DNA of 64,000 bases from Lojkania enalia. Lineage: Eukaryota; Ascomycota; Dothideomycetes; Pleosporales. A program made the translations under genes and the position numbers. The stretch is from positions 1 to 64,000 of the forward strand of contig ML986706.1 of the NCBI GenBank assembly GCA_010094045.1, written 5' to 3'. The notes beneath the pieces are model-generated. The model was not told the DNA's origin. It saw only the letters and a list, made by a program, of their open reading frames with translations, and searched no databases. Shown in pieces: positions 22,279 to 33,496 of the stretch. Position 1 is the first letter of the stretch, and every line of letters starts with the position of its first letter.

Positions 22279-24011
22279 TATTGGGAATTGAAACGATTCG
22301 GCGGGTGGAGTCTGGTCAACGCTTTCTGCCGATTTTAAATACATCATTTGCGCGCTTGGAATATGGATTCGTTAACAACGAGAGCCTTGTGGACTTTCTT
22401 ATCGTAACCATATACAAGATAATATATATTATGCCTTTAGAATATATGCTGTTGATTATTCCGCGAGAATTGAAGGGTATGAAGTGTTCGACTTCCAAGA
22501 AATCTTTTTTGGCTTTGCTGGTTTGGATGTTACATGCAGGATACTAAAATATTAAGACTTGGAAGAAACCTCTGCCGCCAGAGAAACCAAGCGAGTCACG
22601 TAAAATTGAAGGGAAAAGCTCCTTTCTATATGAACGCGGTATAATCTTGCACTCTAGGACATATAGCCCGCGTACAAAGTTCGTAGAGCAACATAAGCAA
22701 CATTTTTTAAAAAAAAAAATTATTTTTTTGTTGAATAGGAGTTTAGCAACTTAAAATGCGAACTCGTCGACTTATTAGGGTTCTAACATTGCGCAGTGCA
22801 CAGTAAACATATCGGATATCTTTCTAATCGAGCTATGATACTGCCTACTCTAACATGAGGATTCGCGAAACACATAACCGCAATAAGAAAAACAAATCGA
22901 AATATTCCCGCCATTATACCAACTAAATAATACAGTGTTGTGATTCCTAGCCCGACCAAATAGCACCGCTGAAGAATAGTCTATCGTACAAGCAACCGCT
23001 TGTCCACGCATCGACGAACAGAAGTAAAGAGGTGATCGACATTAAACAACAGATATGCCAAATCCTTAGATAATAGTCTTCGCTGCTTAGAAATATTCTT
23101 CTACTTCTAGTCTTCCCATCAACTCAATTTCTATATATGGGAGCGTCACACTGATAATAGCAGGGGGATTGCAGGGTCATATCTCGGCTATAAATTCCCG
23201 CGTCGAAGCTCGCATAACCATTGAACGCACGCCTCAATCGAGTAATTAACGAGCCCGCCTATATTATAGGCTACTCCGCTGAAAAAAAAAAAAAAAATAA
23301 AATAAAAAATAAAAAATAAAATAAAATAAAAAATTAAGTGACGGTCGTATGTCAAGCACGTGCCAAGGTTATCCTTGACCGCACCAATGATGCTTATTTC
23401 GACGTGGCCGGCGCTCGGTTCATCATTAAAATATATTTCTACCATCATAGGCCATACTAAGTTTTTGGATGACGTACGAAGTGTTTGTCATGCATGTATG
23501 TAATGCGGTCGCGCCGTCTATATGCTGTTTCCGTACGGTGCCGAATCGCTATGGTCCTGGTTTAGAGTCGTGCTAGGTGAATGTAAGGTTGTATAGCTAA
23601 CTCGCCCGTCAGCGCTATCGCTCGCGAAGATTGACTAATACATTTAACTCCTCCGTCTTACATCACGATATAATGACATATTTATTTGCATTTCGCCTAA
23701 TCGGGCAGTGGAAAGTGTTACTATTCTATCATGCCGCAGGGTTAGCAAGACCCTTTTCCCAATCGTCAGCATGATACCACAACCCACCGTCTCCAACCAT
23801 TAAGCGGGGTATTAGTAAACATGACGAGATTGCATCAAAATGGCCGCTCCGCACGCTCTGCTCAAGGAAATAAATATCGCCAGCATCGAAAGTAGAGTAT
23901 CCATATTCGACTCCTTGCTACATACTTTCCTACTCCAAACTCCCGCCTAACAACACCAACACCAAGAACAGCAGGAACAAGATCGTAGAATAATTGTATT
24001 AGAACACTATC
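22279..24011. other. gene-poor stretch 3' of the retrotransposon
   Basis: About 1.7 kb with no convincing gene. It is fairly AT-rich, with homopolymer runs near 22706-22728 and an A-rich low-complexity tract at about 23281-23335. The last part holds the promoter of the membrane protein gene starting at 24012. Confidence 0.6.
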
Positions 24012-24922
24012 ATGGCCCTCGAAACCAATGAAACCGACAAAATAAACGCCGTCCTAACCGACAACCCACGCGTCAACATTTTTCTCCAACCTATCGCCGC
24101 GCCCGCCGCGCTCGGCCTTGCCGGCTTCGCGGGCTCGACATTCATCACCGCAAGCTGGGTCGCGCGCTGGTGGGGGGGGCCCGACTCGCCGCTCGTCTTC
24201 TTCCCATTCGTTGGCCTCTGGGGCGGCCTCGCGCAGTTCATCGCGGGCATGTATGGATTTCGGGCAAGGGATGTGCTGGTTACGGTTGTGCACGGGATGT
24301 GGGGGGCTTTTTGGATGAGCATTGGGGTTCTGTAAGTGCAGACACGAGGAGACAGAATCATCAGATGATTAGAGTTCAAATCAATGAGCAAATGGAAAGG
24401 ATTGGAGCTGATCGATGAACAGCTATGCCTTTGTAGCGGCTGGCACCATGCCGGCGCACGGCATCCATGAGCATTTCCCCGAGCTGGCGAGCTGGTTCAT
24501 TGTGGTGACCTGCTTTACCTGGTCCGCTGTACGCTCTTCCCTATTCACGCCACTTTCTTCTTTCCCGTAAATTCGTACTGGGGTATTGATTTTTGTGATA
24601 GGCCATCGCGGCGACGGCCCGCGATATCATTCTCAGCGTGATGCTCTTCTCACTGGCCATCGGGTCCACTATTGCGCTGTGCCTGTTCGATTACAACCCG
24701 GGCGTCAGCGCGGGGATCAAGGCGGCGGCGTACTTTTGGATCATCGCGGCTTGTCTGGCGTGGTGGCGGACGACGGTGTATTTGATGGAGGAAGCATACG
24801 GCAAAGGCAAAGTCGTCAAGTACTTCCCCGTGTTTAGGGTGCCGACGGAGAAGGGCGCGCCGTTACTTGTCCCCGGATTGGGAGAGCCGGGCGTGAAGAG
24901 GGGTATGCCTGGTGTTATCTAG
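24012..24922 (+). CDS. GPR1/FUN34/YaaH (AceTr) family membrane protein, possible acetate/ammonium-related transporter
   Basis: Three exons (24012-24331, 24423-24528, 24602-24922) encode 248 residues. About six hydrophobic segments follow a short polar N terminus. The family signature region reads QPIAAPAALGLAGFAGSTF, which parallels the NPAPLGL motif of yeast Ady2/Ato acetate transporters but lacks the Asn and the second Pro. Downstream parts also fit: SPLVFFPFVGLWGGLAQFIAG, RDVLVTVVHGMWGAFWMS and DYNPGVSAG. Family members sit in the plasma membrane or organelles and move acetate or affect ammonium export. Introns of 91 and 73 bp have GTAAGT and GTACGC donors and restore SIGVL-YAFVAAG and TWSA-AIAATARD. 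Substrate is unknown given the altered motif. The next gene on the same strand is a sugar-alcohol dehydrogenase, so both may serve carbon use, but no link is shown. Confidence 0.82.
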
Positions 24923-25744
24923 ACGAGCTGTTCTAGATGTTGGATATGTATGATAGGTAATCTATAGATTTTGGGATATTAAGGTATGGGGGAACCGTGG
25001 GACGTAGTGGTTAAGAGTTAGATTGCAGATGTATCACTAGTTATGCCTACTTAATAACGGTAATCATAGTTGGCTGCCTCTCTATGGAAGCAATTTCAGA
25101 ACGTCCAAGCGTGCACATACCATTCCAGAGCCGGACTATAAACAGTATCCACTTTGCTATAACCTCATTAATTTCTTCTATTTAAAAAGATAAACCTCAA
25201 ACCACAAATTTTCCGCCTCAAGCCATGCCCAGACAGCAATCGCTCCACCTTTCACCCAGCACTCCAAAAGCCCAACCTTCAACATCAAACGCCATCTCTC
25301 CCAAGTTCTCCCACCCCCTAGAATAATGGCCACCACAAGCACTAACTCTCCGCTGGAACTGCGCCTCGGTACATCACAACCCGGCACAGTGGGCCTCCCG
25401 CGGCGGGATGCCTGAAGCGGAGAAGCGCGAACGGACCCCCCTCGTGCGTCATGAATTATTCCACGTATAGACCCCGCCGGCAGCAGCAGCAAAAAAAAGA
25501 AAAAAAAGAAATAGGAAGAAAAAGGCGATAACATGCTCACACTTGCCGACGGTTTACTCATCCTTGGATACTTTCTGTTCGTTTAAGATCGTTCTTTACG
25601 CCATACAACTGTCCGTCTCCGTTGTCTGCTTGCCCTTGCGGGTCAGATGTCAGCTTGTGGGACTGCTTGGACGAGTTATCTGGTCTCGAGTATCAATAGT
25701 ATTTACTATAGCGAATTTCGTATCGAAGCTACCAGCCAGGCAGG
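24923..25744. other. intergenic region upstream of L-arabinitol dehydrogenase
   Basis: About 820 bp between two plus-strand genes. It has an A-rich low-complexity patch near 25490-25522. A 127-codon frame on the minus strand here looks random. No RNA gene seen. Confidence 0.55.
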
Positions 25745-27002
25745 ATGAGCGCAAACGGAACACATGTCCACCCCGTCAAGCCCAACATCGGCGTCTACAC
25801 GAACCCCGCCCACGACCTCTGGGTCGCGGATGCGCAGCCCTCGCTCGAAGAGGCTCTGAACAGCTCGAAATTGCGGGATGGCGAGGTCGTGCTGAGCATC
25901 AAGAGTACGGGGATATGCGGGAGCGATATCCATTTCTGGCATGCTGTACGCTAGCACTTTTCCTTCTCCCCTCCTGACTCGGAGGAACGTTACGTAGTGA
26001 TGAGGTTGGGGGGTTAGATGAAAGCCTTTTCGTTATATTTGTATACCTGTCTTTGTGTTGTTAGATATGAGAGCTGATGATGGTCCACAGGGCTGCATAG
26101 GCCCTATGATCGTCCAGTCCACACACATCCTCGGCCACGAATCCGCCGGCACAGTGCTCACCACACATCCCTCCGTCACGCATCTTAAGCCCGGCGACCG
26201 CGTGGCCATCGAGCCGAACATCCCCTGCCACGCCTGCGAGCCCTGCCTTACGGGCCGCTACAATGGCTGCGCCAGTGTTGAGTTTCTGTCCACGCCGCCC
26301 GTCCCCGGCCTCCTGCGCCGATATGTAAAGCATCCCGCCGTCTGGTGCCACAAGTTGCCGGATAACCTGACGTTTGAGGATGGCGCAATGCTGGAGCCCC
26401 TCAGCGTTGCGCTGGCGGGCATGGATAGGGCAGGCGTGAGACTTGGGGATCCCGTGGTAGTGTGTGGGGCGGGGCCGATTGGGCTGGTCACGCTGTTGTG
26501 CTGTAAAGCGGCAGGTGCGGCGCCAGTTGTGATCACGGACATTGACGAGGGGCGATTGCAGTTCGCGAGGGAACTAGTGCCGGGCGTGTTGACGCATAAA
26601 GTTGAGTTTAGCCATTCGCCAGAGCAGTTTGCGGAGAAGATTGTCGAGCTGATGGAGGGGGTTGAGCCGGCGATTGCTATGGAGTGCACCGGTGTAGAGT
26701 CCTCGGTCAATGGCGCTATCCAGTGCGTCAAGTTTGGAGGGAAAGTCTTCGTCATCGGAGTGGGCAAGAATGAGATGAAGATTCCGTTTATGAGGTTGTC
26801 GACGAGGGAAGTCGATCTTCAATTCCAGTACCGATACGCGAATACGTGGCCGAAGGCGATTAGGCTGGTAAAGAGCGGGGTGATTGATTTGAGGAGGTTG
26901 GTTACGCATCGGTTCAAGCTTGAAGATGCGGTTGAGGCATTTAAGACGGCGAGTGATCCGAAAACGGGGGCTATCAAGGTGCAGATTCAGAGTTTAGACT
27001 AG
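25745..27002 (+). CDS. ladA: L-arabinitol 4-dehydrogenase (zinc-dependent medium-chain dehydrogenase)
   Basis: Two exons, 25745-25945 and 26091-27002, give 370 residues. The protein closely follows fungal L-arabinitol 4-dehydrogenase over its whole length. It has [16 protein letters not shown] at the N terminus, the catalytic zinc Cys in [18 protein letters not shown], and the structural zinc cysteines in [16 protein letters not shown]. It also has [13 protein letters not shown], the NAD-binding loop GAGPIGL and the C-terminal [11 protein letters not shown]. The enzyme oxidises L-arabinitol to L-xylulose with NAD+ in the cytosol, the third step counting from L-arabinose in the fungal pentose pathway. 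Xylitol dehydrogenase and sorbitol dehydrogenase are near relatives, but these strings fit LAD best. The 145-bp intron follows FWHA and joins to GCIGPMIV. Pentose induction via XlnR/AraR-type factors is known for the family; I did not find a decisive site. Confidence 0.92.
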
Positions 27003-27370
27003 AGCAACCCCTGGAACATGATATATTTGGAAAGATTGGAGAACTGCATTACTATGTATTAGTTTTTGAAGAGGGTAAATGGAGAGGTCTGCGTGCTGAT
27101 AGAGAGCAGGATTCGGCTAGATATCAAGATCATGTTTGCATTACATAGCAGCCGAGATGTTAAGGGATGAAATTGACAAAGAGAATTAGAATTACCATTA
27201 CTACATCTTTAATGCTGAAATCTAAACCTGTACCGATGCGGGTATGTTGCTCTAAGCGAATGCTGGCATGCGTGAGGATATCACGCTTGAATGGAACGGC
27301 TTCTATGCAAGAGATCTGAATAACGAGCTCTGCCCTGAAGAAAAAAAACTCCCTTGCTCCATGCTCAACC
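27003..27370. other. convergent intergenic region
   Basis: About 370 bp shared by the 3' ends of the LAD gene (plus) and the Rab gene (minus). Nothing else seen. Confidence 0.6.
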
Positions 27371-28323
27371 CTAGCAGCAATTCCGCCTCCTCCTCGAGCT
27401 AGATAGCCTGAATACTTCTTCCCATTCTCTGAGCGACTGGCCGGCACCTTTCTTGTTCCGTCTCCTGTATCTCACACCTTCATCCCCATGTCCGCTCCTT
27501 ACGCTTCCGTCATCGGTATATCCCCATCCTCCAATATCTCCATACTGTATCCCACTCGACGGATCATCGGGATCAATCTCTCCAAGCTCAATCTTCGTCA
27601 ATATCATCCTAGCCAGCCGATGGAATAACTCATCGACGTTTTCCCCCGTAAGTGCGGAGACCTCCACAGCAACCGGAATCCCGTTATCTCCCGCCCACCT
27701 TGATGCTGTTTCCTGCGGCACTTCCCTGCCCTCCGGCGCCATGGTCGCTGAATTTTGCAACCCGAGGGACGTGCTTCTGCTGGACTGTGATCCCGGTGTA
27801 GGCGGCGGCAACCCATCCTCATCAGTGCCCTCACTCCCACCGCCAAAACTCCCATACGCCGCTCCCCCACCCTCTTCTAAATCCGCCTTATTCCCCGCCA
27901 ACACAACCGTCAAATCCGGCCCAGCCAGCGCGCGCGCATCCTCTAGGAACGTCTTCAGCCCCTCGAAACTCCGCCAACTGCTAACATCATAGACTAAGAT
28001 GGCGCCGGCCGCGCCTCGGTAGTACGAGCGCGAGACGCTCCGAAACCGCTCCGTGCCCGCGGTGTCCCAGAGCTGGAGCTTGATGCGCGTGCGCCGCTGG
28101 CCTGGTGCCCCGAGATGGATGATCTTGGACGAGAACTCGACGCCGATGGTCTGCGATGATAGCACTCGCCATTCGCTCTTCACGAAGCGGTGCAGTAAAC
28201 AGGATCTAGCTCCTCCAAATCAGCGATAAGCTCGTCGTGGGTTTTGGGGCTGAGAGAGAGGGAAACGCACTTTCCGGCCCCGCTGGGCCCGAGCAGTATG
28301 ATCTTCGCAAGATAGTCGTACAT
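27371..28323 (-). CDS. Rab-family small GTPase, Rab4-like, with a low-complexity insert
   Basis: Two exons, 28323-28271 and 28205-27371, encode 295 residues, long for a Rab (usually 200-220). MYDYLAKIILLGPSGAGK followed by SCLLHRFVK places the P-loop across the 65-bp intron. SQTIGVEFSSKII is switch I, WDTAGTERFRSVSRSYYRGA is switch II, NKAD is G4 and EVSALTGENV is G5. Between G4 and G5 sits an insert of about 55 residues rich in Gly, Ser and Pro that is absent from animal Rab4. The C terminus, RRRRNCC, has the double Cys for geranylgeranylation, so the protein should anchor on endosomal or recycling membranes. An in-frame TAG four codons upstream of ATG 28323 supports this start. Assignment to Rab4 rather than Rab14/Rab2 relies on the YDYLAK..GPSGAGKSCLL pattern. 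Confidence 0.87.
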
Positions 28324-29259
28324 GCTACCGAGCTCCTACGCGCCCATCAGTCCCTCGTTTCGCTCGCGGCGATGCCTCGTACCTACTTGATCGCGCGTCC
28401 GCGCGGATGTCGAACCCGTGGACGCATTGCTTGCGGTGCGCTTGCGCACCATGGTTCCTTGCAATACCCGGTCGGTCCAGCCGGGTTATTGCCGCGAGGA
28501 AAATTCCGAGTATGCGGAATGGGAAGAGAGGGCTATGGAATAATGGTGGATGTTTGTTGCGTGCAGGCGTGCGTTGGACGGCGCTTGGCCTTATCGATGT
28601 GACGACAGGGTCGCGGGAAATTACTAGGTCTTGTGAACCGCGGTCTGTGTGGGGGCGGGTGCATATGAAAGTCCTCTAGCCGGAATAGGAAGATTTTAAT
28701 ATCAGGTCGAGGACAGTAGGAAAGAGAATAGTGGCTAGTATTTGAATGGTGGATGTAAGGGACTGTGAATGCATTGGTGAGCCTCTTGAAACACAGTTTC
28801 CTACGGTTCTGTTTTCCATTGTTGTTCATTGGCAGCAACATCAACAGCGAAGCATGTAGGGAGGCGGCACTCTCGTCCAAAATTAGATGATGATTTTTAG
28901 CTTTCTATCCGAATGATGGGTTTCATGAAACACTTTTTCTATATGATGATATTGTTACAATTCTAGCTCTTCTCGCTCAGCTGGAGATCCCGCTGACACA
29001 GAGTCGCCATAATCGGTCTAGGTTAGTTCAACACCAAGCCGCAGTCTGATATGCAATATGGCCACTTCTCGCCTTTCTTGATCCAGACCCTCCTTTCGAC
29101 AATTGAGCCGTAGAAGGTAAACGAGATGACTAAGGATCTAATGGTATTTGTTTTCTACACTACCATTCTATCGCTGGTTGCTATGAGGGCTGAGAATTCG
29201 GGATGATCATTATGTTGGGAGTTGGAGCAAGTGTCTCTTTTTAAAGAGCGCAGCTCGTT
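28324..29259. other. intergenic region between Rab gene and nuclease relic
   Basis: About 940 bp. The first part is the Rab promoter on the minus strand. Short frames do not look protein-coding and no repeat is obvious. Confidence 0.55.
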
Positions 29260-31183
29260 TCAGCTAGCATCGGGAGAGGAACATGATTCGTCCGTATGCA
29301 TCGTGGAGGGAGAGTGATTGTTAATGCCTGCGTCAGGTGAATAGGCAGTATACATGGAATCATTCTCATCGACCTTGCCATCGCTAAAGTATTTGTGTAT
29401 CTTCCCTTCATCTAGCCTAGTCCGTTTTGTAACAGCCGAACTATAGTTTTCTTGAGATTCCTCGCCACTCTCTCCCCTCATACGCTTTCTCCTGATCATG
29501 ACGCAAGGTATTATCCGAGCGAAGGTCCCTGAATAAACATTGTACCCTAAGGGCCGGAGTCCATATACCTTCATCAACTTCTTAGGGTAAGACATTCTTT
29601 GGTCTGAAGACATTGACAAGGCCACATAGTTCAAAGTATGAGGAATGACGTGAATACGGAAATCGAATATGTCAGGCGTGCTTTGTGTGTGATCTGGTTT
29701 CGCTGCGTAAGAGGAGAGTCTAGATATAAGAGTCTGTAACGACAAGTCGTACTTGCAATTCAGACTCTCGTTTTGCGCTTTAGTTCCTAGACCAGGCCTG
29801 CCGTCGCCATCCTTTAATACCTTTTGTAGAAGCACAAGAACTTTCCGACATTACCTGCATTTCCGATTCAAGCCTCTCATTCTGGTCTAAGTTGTCTTTT
29901 CCATCTCCTGCTCCGATTTCGGCGATCTCGGTACCGTTCACACGGGTCGCAATTGGAATGATGTGTACAACATTCATGTCTGTTGCCTGGTCAATGATAG
30001 GACAGCCCATACCATGTTCGCAACAATGGAGTCAAAAGTTTAGTTGGGAGGTGAGACAACCCGCCTGAACGTGGTTGCCGTTCCCCAACCGACATAATGC
30101 AGAAACTTCTTGAATACTAAATATGGATCCTCTTAGGCCCTTGCTTTTCAATAAAGATAGTGACTTATAGACGTCGAATCGGTAGGGATCCAAGTGGATC
30201 TGACACTGGAGAAATGAAGAAATTCCTAGCCAAACACTCTTTCCATTACCAAAAGTATAGAAATGGAAATAGAATATCGGATAGAAATTCTTAATAAGAC
30301 TGTGATTTGGTCGTAAATGTCGTATTAGGATAAATGCAATTCAATCGATGGGAGCCAAGCGTGTACGGTAGTAAAACCGGGTTTCGGACGAGCGAATTTA
30401 CCCAACAAGTCTCTGCTCGAATATCGCTCGTGTACAGGATTGCTTTGCTGTCGCCCTCTATAAGAGACATGAAGGCTCCTATGCAATGGTTTGCATCGAA
30501 TTGGGTTACGCGAATCTTGTTTCTTGGGACAAGCTCTATGATTGTTAGGGATTTCACTGGCAGAGGCTTTGCTAACCTGCACATACTCCTGTGGTACGTT
30601 ACATGGCGAGATTCCACGACACCACGAGCATAACTGACACGATAGTGGTACTTCTTAAGCCGTAGTAGTATCTGGGCCCTGTCAACAAACCATCTGCGGA
30701 GACCCCTTATACTAGATGGTTTAGTGGCGTTATAATAGAAGTATCATCGCACGGTAAGTGGTAGACATGTATTATAGTCTGCATATATGGTAGCATCTAA
30801 GCCAATTGTAGGGCGGCGCGGCTGGCAATGTATTCATCTGCCAGCTCATTTTGTGCGTAGCGGCCCGCTTTCTGCAGGAAATGATGCAACTAGGTGTCGC
30901 ACACAGTTCGAACAAGTAGGAATGGACGGCAGATGCACAGTCACGTTGCCAACACTCACCTCGCGTGTGGCAGCTGAACAGTAGACGAACGGTGCCCGCA
31001 TGCTCTCGAGACCAATAAGACGATCGGAGCGGACATGGCTGAGAAACAGGCCAACGGGTCTGACTGGTGTCGAAAGTAGTCTATTCTAATTTGCGGAAAT
31101 TCTGTGCGCTATGCAGTGAGCATTTGTTGGAGTCGCAGACATGAAACTAGCTGACCAGCTATGATTCCCTTGAATGTAGACAT
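29260..31183 (-). pseudogene. SNM1/PSO2/Artemis-type metallo-beta-lactamase nuclease, decayed
   Basis: Homology runs along the minus strand from MSTFKGIIA at 31183 to past 29640 but is broken. In order there are: a first short exon; a frameshift before the metal motif; SAATRE, a 5' splice site and ILLRLKKYHYR; DANHC near 30500; YTSDIRAE; and a TAA after KSQSY (about 30290). Next comes a frame change with missing residues and then FYFHFYTFG. A second stop breaks LNF-LHCCEHGMGC (about 30030), and after EIGAGDGKDNLDQ the C-terminal YSRHSSY (about 29656-29636) lies in yet another frame, followed by a further stop. The HxHxDH motif reads HVRSDR (31037-31020), so two zinc-ligand His are Arg. Intact family members are 5' exonucleases/endonucleases for interstrand cross-link and double-strand-break repair. 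Here no functional product is likely. Confidence 0.85.
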
Positions 31184-32692
31184 AGGGGACGGGGAGGGGT
31201 CTATGTTGGACTGCCATCGTTGGATGCCCACTGGAGAGGTCATGAGTGGGTTCGTCGCTGTAGCCAAATGCCGTAGCCTGTGAAGCGGGCTGTGGTGTGT
31301 GGTGGCGAGAGTAGGAGACTTGGCGCTTGGGGCCTCGAGCCTAGATGACTAATGCGGATGGTCGCGATTGGCTGAGCCTAATCCCTTCACGGCCATTTCC
31401 AATCTCAGCCTCGCGCTCGGAAGCGATTCCATGGCCTGCATCCATACCACGTCCAAACCTGCATCTGTACGCATCTGGTGCGCCTCTAGATGACTGGGGT
31501 CCCCCAAGCACACCACCTCCACCTTTGCGATTCACCCGCACCCGCATCCGCATCCGGGCAGCGCCCGCGTCATCAAAGGTACCAGCTATCAGAGCAGCAG
31601 AGAACAAAAGGCTGGAGTCTTGGCCTGCAGGCGCGGGCTTCGATCCAGGCCAGTAAATCCTTCCAACCTCTCATTTCCGCCGAAATGGTTGCCGGCAAAT
31701 GCCCATTTCATTGGCTGTCCGACAATCATTTGTACAGCGCACAACCGCATCGTTGACAGCAAATGCCGCCCGCTGCTTCGTTCTGTCCCAGCGTTGAGCG
31801 CTGAATCCAGCAAGCTTTCTGCGGCTGCCAGTCTGCGGATGATAGGCCCATGACTGGCCGAGTGATTCGGAACGACGGGGTGTGCCATTTCAGTGATTCC
31901 AGGGTCCGTGGATCTCGCAGAGATTAGCTGAAGCCTGAGGCTTTACCCCGGCTCCATCTAGCATCTGGCACCTCCCTATAATCCGCCGTTCCCCTGCAAG
32001 CCAAAATGGAGGTAGTGGCGGTGAGCCTCTACTTAAATGCCTCCTCGCCCGGTGTCCACGCCGCCTTGCCCCTGACATTGCCCGTCACGTCGATCCGAAG
32101 CCATCCTGACCGCGTGCAACTGACTTTACGAACCGCCTTTCGTAGACACAACTTGTCTCCCGACGCTGTATTCCTATTTGAAACCAGACCATCCAGAGCG
32201 AGTGTGCCCTCCATAGTTCTAGGCACAACTGGCAGCTTTTCGCTAAACAAGCGCCTCCGGAGTCCTTCTCGGTGGTTCTTGGTCCCGCAAAACCGCTGGG
32301 ACGTCTCCAGCGGCGTCGACGGCATCTTCAGGCGATCAGTTATAAAAGGCCGGCGGTCACCCGGAGCTGAAGAGGTTTTGGTTTCGTGACTGTGACCAGC
32401 TCCCAGTCACTTGGGCTTCGAGTCAGCCGTCAGCAGAATTCCGATTCGGAAGGAACTACGGCGCCGGGTACCCTGATTCCCACGGGCCTATTACTTAGGT
32501 CTCTAGGCTCCTGCGTCCGACGCCCAACATTCACCCACTCGCCCAATTTGAATTCACAGGTCAGAAAAAAAATTAACTTCAACGCACCGCTCTCACATTG
32601 ATTTCAGACCAACGCACATCCACGGGCTGGTAAATCCATAAAGCGAACGACCGCTTCATCCCCACCGTAAAGGAAAAACCCACGCCTTGAAG
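31184..32692. other. intergenic region
   Basis: About 1.5 kb between the nuclease relic and the next plus-strand gene. Several medium open frames overlap on both strands, with no family resemblance; they are explained by the higher GC here. Probably the promoter and leader of the gene at 32693, plus unassigned DNA. Confidence 0.5.
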
Positions 32693-33496
32693 ATGCACCG
32701 CAAGGTCCAAATCTCCTCCCTCGTGTACAGCACGCTTTTCCCGAATCCTTCATCCTCCGACCCTTCTAGCTTCTCCGCGCATCTCTCTAAGAATCTTGTT
32801 GGCGAAGTCCGCATTGAGACCGCAACCTTCTATGGCTCCCTCGACACAATCGAGGCGCGCTATCCGGGCTTGAACTATGCCTATGCCCCTCACCGAAAGC
32901 GATTAGGCCGCTTCCCGCACCACAAGAAGCTTTTCGAAGCGTTCGACAAATTAGGTCTCACAGAGAGCGAAATTCTCGGGTTTTGCAGATGGGAAGGCAC
33001 GCTCTGGGCGCGGGAGCGTTACGAGCGGGACGAGGGGGTAAAGGTGCGCGACACCACAGGAATGGAGATCGGGGAGTGGGTAGACCGCCGTAAGCACAGA
33101 AATTCGTCACGCAGCAAAGGCATCAACGTGAAAACCGATATCGAAGTCGAAATCGAGGAGGTCGAGTCCACGGAGCCAGTTACAGACTCGCGGCCCGCGG
33201 ACACGGAAATGGCAGATGACGGCGAAGTGAGCGACGAAGAAGAGCTTGACGAGAGCGTCGGCTTCGAACTTAATCAGCGTCTACTCCACGCAGCCGCTAT
33301 GCGCGACCAGGGTGTTAACGTGACCATGGACCCAGAATGGGAGCAGTATCTCAAGGAAGCGCAGGAACGCGGCGAGCTTAATATCGACGCTACGAGAGAA
33401 GCGCTGAGGATAATGGCCGGACAGTTGGCACACGTGAATCAGCCAGGCTCGAGTTCAACTAGTCAAACATACCCGCCGCCTGCTGCGCCGGCATAG
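32693..33496 (+). CDS. uncharacterised protein, conserved-looking N-terminal domain
   Basis: Single exon, 267 residues from the ATG at 32693 (MHRKVQISSLVYSTLFPN). The first 130 residues look folded, with alternating hydrophobic and charged residues (NLVGEVRIETATFYGSLDTIEARYP..., then LTESEILGFCRWEGTLWARERYE). The middle (about 140-190) is acidic and disordered (EVEIEEVESTEP, DGEVSDEEELDE). Another short helical part (LNQRLLHAAAMRDQG...WEQYLKEAQERGELN) is followed by a Ser/Pro-rich tail. No signal peptide or membrane segment is present, so a nuclear or cytosolic protein is likely. I do not recognise the family. Coding character is clear from the sustained frame and codon bias. It is convergent with the CSN7 gene. 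Confidence 0.72.
   Translation: MHRKVQISSLVYSTLFPNPSSSDPSSFSAHLSKNLVGEVRIETATFYGSLDTIEARYPGLNYAYAPHRKRLGRFPHHKKLFEAFDKLGLTESEILGFCRWEGTLWARERYERDEGVKVRDTTGMEIGEWVDRRKHRNSSRSKGINVKTDIEVEIEEVESTEPVTDSRPADTEMADDGEVSDEEELDESVGFELNQRLLHAAAMRDQGVNVTMDPEWEQYLKEAQERGELNIDATREALRIMAGQLAHVNQPGSSSTSQTYPPPAAPA

Noticed and set aside
22281..22547. 88-codon open frame after the 3' LTR
   Set aside because: AT-rich hydrophobic composition and no family resemblance; chance frame.
24990..25050. tRNA-like stretch (AGTGGTTAAGAGT resembling a D-arm)
   Set aside because: No anticodon arm or T-arm with TTCGA can be paired with it.
25178..25561. 127-codon minus-strand frame with a hydrophobic Phe/Leu run
   Set aside because: The run comes from an A/T-rich low-complexity tract; no homology, and it lies in the LAD promoter.
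30787..30984. Short plus-strand frame opposite the nuclease relic
   Set aside because: Lies across the relic's intron on the opposite strand; no protein character.
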